Positions 61,778-64,000 of a stretch of DNA of 64,000 nucleotides are shown here, piece by piece (position 1 is the stretch's first letter; each line of letters begins with the position of its first letter). A model generated the notes under the pieces. The model was not told the origin of the DNA. It saw only the letters and a program-made list of their open reading frames with translations, and did not search any database. The position numbers and the translations under genes were made by a program. Source of the stretch: Planctomycetota bacterium (GTDB lineage Bacteria > Planctomycetota > J058 > JAJDCP01). The stretch spans positions 1-64,000 of the forward strand of contig JAJDCP010000173.1 in assembly GCA_029260765.1 (NCBI GenBank), written 5' to 3'.

Positions 61778-62341
61778 ATGAGCAAGATCTCGATCGGCTT
61801 TGGTGTCGCATTGATCGCGCTGGGAGTCGGCTTCTATCTGGATTCCAGCCAGCCGACGGCGCTGATTCCGGCAGGCTTCGGCCTGCTGATTGGCCTGTTT
61901 GGGGCTTTGGAAGCGCTCGAATCCCCACGCCGTATGCTGCAGCACATCGGCGGCACCTTCGGGGCGATCGGTGCGGTTGCTGGCTTGAGCATGGGCATCT
62001 CGGCCTGGTGGAAGCTCGAAGCTGGGGTCAGTATGCCGGCCCCGACCATCGCCAAGCTCAGCATGGGCGCTCTGTGCATTCTGAGTCTCGCGCTGCGCAA
62101 GCCGCCGTGGAGCGGATGGCTGCAGTTCTCGAAGTTCATGGCTTGGGTGACCGCCCCCTTGCGTTGGTTTGTCACCTTCCTGTTGCTGTCGATGATCTAC
62201 TGGCTGATGTTGCCGTTCTGGGCCCTGTTCATGAACGGCAAGGATCCGCTGCGCAAGAAGCTCGATGCCAACGCGGACAGTTACTTCGAACCCTACAAGG
62301 ACCGCGAGCCCACGCTGGAAAGTCTCTCCCACGCTTCTTGA
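61778..62341 (+). CDS. SxtJ-like membrane protein
   Basis: 187 residues from the ATG preceded by AGGAGCGAG; the upstream frame is spurious. Hydrophobic segments lie at about 5-22, 27-42, 52-68, 82-100 and 115-140. The C-terminal part, with WVTAPLRWFVTFLLLSMIYWLMLPFWALFM followed by GKDPLRKKLDANADSYF, resembles SxtJ, a small membrane protein of the saxitoxin cluster that typically sits beside a NodU-type carbamoyltransferase. It is 10 nt upstream of just such a gene, supporting a joint role. Confidence 0.75.
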   Translation: MSKISIGFGVALIALGVGFYLDSSQPTALIPAGFGLLIGLFGALEALESPRRMLQHIGGTFGAIGAVAGLSMGISAWWKLEAGVSMPAPTIAKLSMGALCILSLALRKPPWSGWLQFSKFMAWVTAPLRWFVTFLLLSMIYWLMLPFWALFMNGKDPLRKKLDANADSYFEPYKDREPTLESLSHAS

Positions 62342-62351
62342 GGATCAGGCC

Positions 62352-64000
62352 ATGTACGTTCTCGGACTCTCCTGTTTCTACCACGATTCGGCGGCTGCCC
62401 TGGTCAAAGACGGCGTGGTGGTCGCTGCCGCGGCCGAAGAGCGCTTCTGCCGCCGCAAACACACCGCCGAATTCCCCAAGCTGGCCATCGAATGGTGCTT
62501 GAGCAAAGCGGGCATCACCGTCGAGGATCTCGACCACATCGTCTTCTATGAGAAGCCTCTGGTGAAGTTCCATCGCATTCTGGTCAACCACATCGCGACC
62601 TGGCCCTGGTCGTGGATCTCGTGGACCAAGGCGCTTCCGACCTGGATCACCAAGAAGCTGCATGTCGGCCGCAAGATCCAGGAAGCTCTCGAGACCGAGA
62701 AGGACATCCTGTTCTGCGACCATCATATGTCCCACGCAGCCTCGGCTTTCCTGCCCTCGCCGTATGAAGACGCAGCGATCTTGACCACCGATGGAGTTGG
62801 TGAGTGGGGAACGACCGCGCTCGGTTATGGAGAGGGCAACAAAGTCGTGATGGACAAGCAGATCAGCTTCCCTCACTCCATCGGCCTTTTCTATAGCGCG
62901 CTGACCTCCTACCTGGGTTTCCGCGTCAATGACGCCGAGTGGAAGGTGATGGGGCTGGCGCCGTATGGCAAACCCACATATGTCGAACAGTTCCGCAAGA
63001 TGTTCGATCTCAAAGAGGACGGCAGCTTCCGCCTCGACCTCAGCTACTTCTCGCACCACTTCAGCACGCGGCGCATGTTCTCGAATAAGTGGGAAGAGCT
63101 GCTCGGCAAGCCGCAGCGTCCCCGCGAGACCGAGATCGACCAGTTCTACACCGACTGCGCCCACTCGGGGCAGAAGGTCGTCGAAGAGGTGCTGCTCAAG
63201 CTCGCAACCGGGCTTCACAAGAGCAGCGGCCGCAAGAACCTTGTGATCGCGGGGGGCGTCGGGCTCAACTCGGTGGCCAACTGGAAGATGCTCAAGCACA
63301 GTGGCTTCGACAACATCTTCATCCAACCTGCGGCAGGCGACGATGGGGCAGCCATCGGGGCCGCTTTGTATGTCTACAACTGCGTGCTGGGGAACCCCCG
63401 CTGCTGGAAGATGGACCCCTACCTCGGGTCGGAATACAGCCAAGAACAGATCGAGACCGCGTTGAAGAACGTCGGCGCACAATTCGAGGTCGTCGATGAC
63501 GAAGAGGCCGCCGCACGCGTGGGTGCGGAGATGGTCGCCGACAAGAAGGTGATCGGCTGGTTCCAGGGTCCGATGGAGTTCGGTCCACGCGCCCTGGGCA
63601 ACCGCAGCATCGTCGCCGACCCCCGCGACATGGAAACCAAAGAGCGCATCAACAGCAAGATCAAGTTCCGCGAGGCGTTCCGCCCCTTCGCTCCCAGTGT
63701 GTTGGCCGAGAACGCCCACGAGTACTTCGACCTCGAAGAGGGGCAAGAGGCTCCCTACATGCTGCTCGTGCCTCAGGTGCTCGAAGAGAAGCGCAAGATC
63801 ATCCCCGCTGTCACCCATGAAGATGGCAGCGGACGTGTGCAGACGGTGCACAAAGAGCGCTCGCCGATGTGGCACCGATTGATCGAGCAGTTCGGCAAGT
63901 TGACCGGTGTGCCCGTGGTGGTCAATACCAGCTTCAACGTGCGCGGCGAGCCGATCGTACGCACACCCGAAGAGGCTTATTCGACCTTCTGCCGGACAGG
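62352..64000 (+). CDS. NodU/CmcH-family carbamoyltransferase (3' end outside window)
   Basis: At least 549 residues are visible and the gene runs off the right edge. The N-terminal Kae1-like domain has YVLGLSCFYHDSAAALVKDG, EERFCRRKHT, DHHMSHAASAFLPSP and TTDGVGEWGTT. The C-terminal part has the YrdC-like FQGPMEFGPRALGNRSIVADPRD and FREAFRPFAPSVLAE segments. The NTSFNVRGEPIV signature near the edge completes it. These enzymes transfer a carbamoyl group from carbamoyl phosphate to hydroxyls of sugars, antibiotics or glycolipids. The acceptor here is unknown; the SxtJ-like partner suggests a membrane-linked pathway. Confidence 0.93.
   Translation, partial: MYVLGLSCFYHDSAAALVKDGVVVAAAAEERFCRRKHTAEFPKLAIEWCLSKAGITVEDLDHIVFYEKPLVKFHRILVNHIATWPWSWISWTKALPTWITKKLHVGRKIQEALETEKDILFCDHHMSHAASAFLPSPYEDAAILTTDGVGEWGTTALGYGEGNKVVMDKQISFPHSIGLFYSALTSYLGFRVNDAEWKVMGLAPYGKPTYVEQFRKMFDLKEDGSFRLDLSYFSHHFSTRRMFSNKWEELLGKPQRPRETEIDQFYTDCAHSGQKVVEEVLLKLATGLHKSSGRKNLVIAGGVGLNSVANWKMLKHSGFDNIFIQPAAGDDGAAIGAALYVYNCVLGNPRCWKMDPYLGSEYSQEQIETALKNVGAQFEVVDDEEAAARVGAEMVADKKVIGWFQGPMEFGPRALGNRSIVADPRDMETKERINSKIKFREAFRPFAPSVLAENAHEYFDLEEGQEAPYMLLVPQVLEEKRKIIPAVTHEDGSGRVQTVHKERSPMWHRLIEQFGKLTGVPVVVNTSFNVRGEPIVRTPEEAYSTFCRT

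Overview
The window is high-GC DNA densely packed with genes, typical of a Gram-negative, signalling-rich environmental bacterium. Evidence for this includes lipoprotein-like and signal-peptide proteins, a cobalamin-dependent MetH, FHA/Hanks-type kinases, a CHAT-STAND-WD40 protein, an alpha-2-macroglobulin-like protein, secreted prenyltransferase-repeat proteins and dispersed GC-rich palindromes. The mix resembles Planctomycetota/PVC-like, myxobacteria-like or candidate-phylum genomes, but nothing here fixes the phylum. No rRNA, tRNA, CRISPR array, transposase or phage gene was found. The first gene (minus strand) and the last gene (plus strand) are cut by the window ends.

Layout. 1-2.5 kb: a secreted PHP-domain protein and a GT-C (family 39-like) membrane glycosyltransferase. 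2.6-11.1 kb: a signalling block with a TPR protein, a convergent 1229-residue pseudo-CHAT/STAND ATPase/8-bladed WD40 protein, a low-complexity (GYGQ) membrane protein and an FHA-Ser/Thr kinase. 11.4-16.5 kb: a small membrane protein, a Uma2 nuclease-like protein, then an AmmeMemoRadiSam radical SAM enzyme, an APH-like kinase, an APS-kinase-like protein and a GlgC-like nucleotidyltransferase. The last group carries three sigma-54 (-24/-12) promoters with exact GG-N10-GC spacing. 16.5-23.8 kb: the facing operon encodes a CheB-CheR-PAS fusion, a PAS hybrid histidine kinase with two receiver domains and an NtrC-type sigma-54 activator. I propose this as the control circuit for those promoters. 23.9-25.4 kb: a CBS protein and 0.94 kb of non-coding DNA full of palindromic repeats.

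25.4-31.5 kb: a translationally coupled surface-sugar cluster (GT2, RfbF-like cytidylyltransferase, SDR epimerase/dehydratase, three consecutive C-methyltransferase-fold proteins) whose content suggests a branched, C-methylated deoxysugar. 31.4-37.9 kb: a secreted protein, a DUF2723 GT-C protein, a GT4 glycosyltransferase, a 2OG-Fe(II) oxygenase, a MenH-like hydrolase and a membrane protein. 38.2-43.3 kb: a STAS protein, a repeat patch, then an ECF sigma factor translationally coupled to a remarkable transmembrane anti-sigma factor. The outer part of that anti-sigma factor is an alpha-2-macroglobulin thioester domain followed by an OppA-like segment.

43.5-53.4 kb: a tandem universal stress protein with an ArsB/NhaD-type transporter, a DUF3754 protein, metH, and a secreted SH3b/membrane-anchored protein. 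53.4-58.9 kb: an operon of an unknown protein, an FHA-pseudokinase and a single ORF joining NadD to asparaginyl-tRNA synthetase with no stop between them, then a secreted prenyltransferase-repeat protein. 59.0-64.0 kb: a zinc-ribbon/STAS-like membrane protein, a YtcJ-like amidohydrolase, and an SxtJ-like membrane protein followed by a NodU/CmcH-type carbamoyltransferase.
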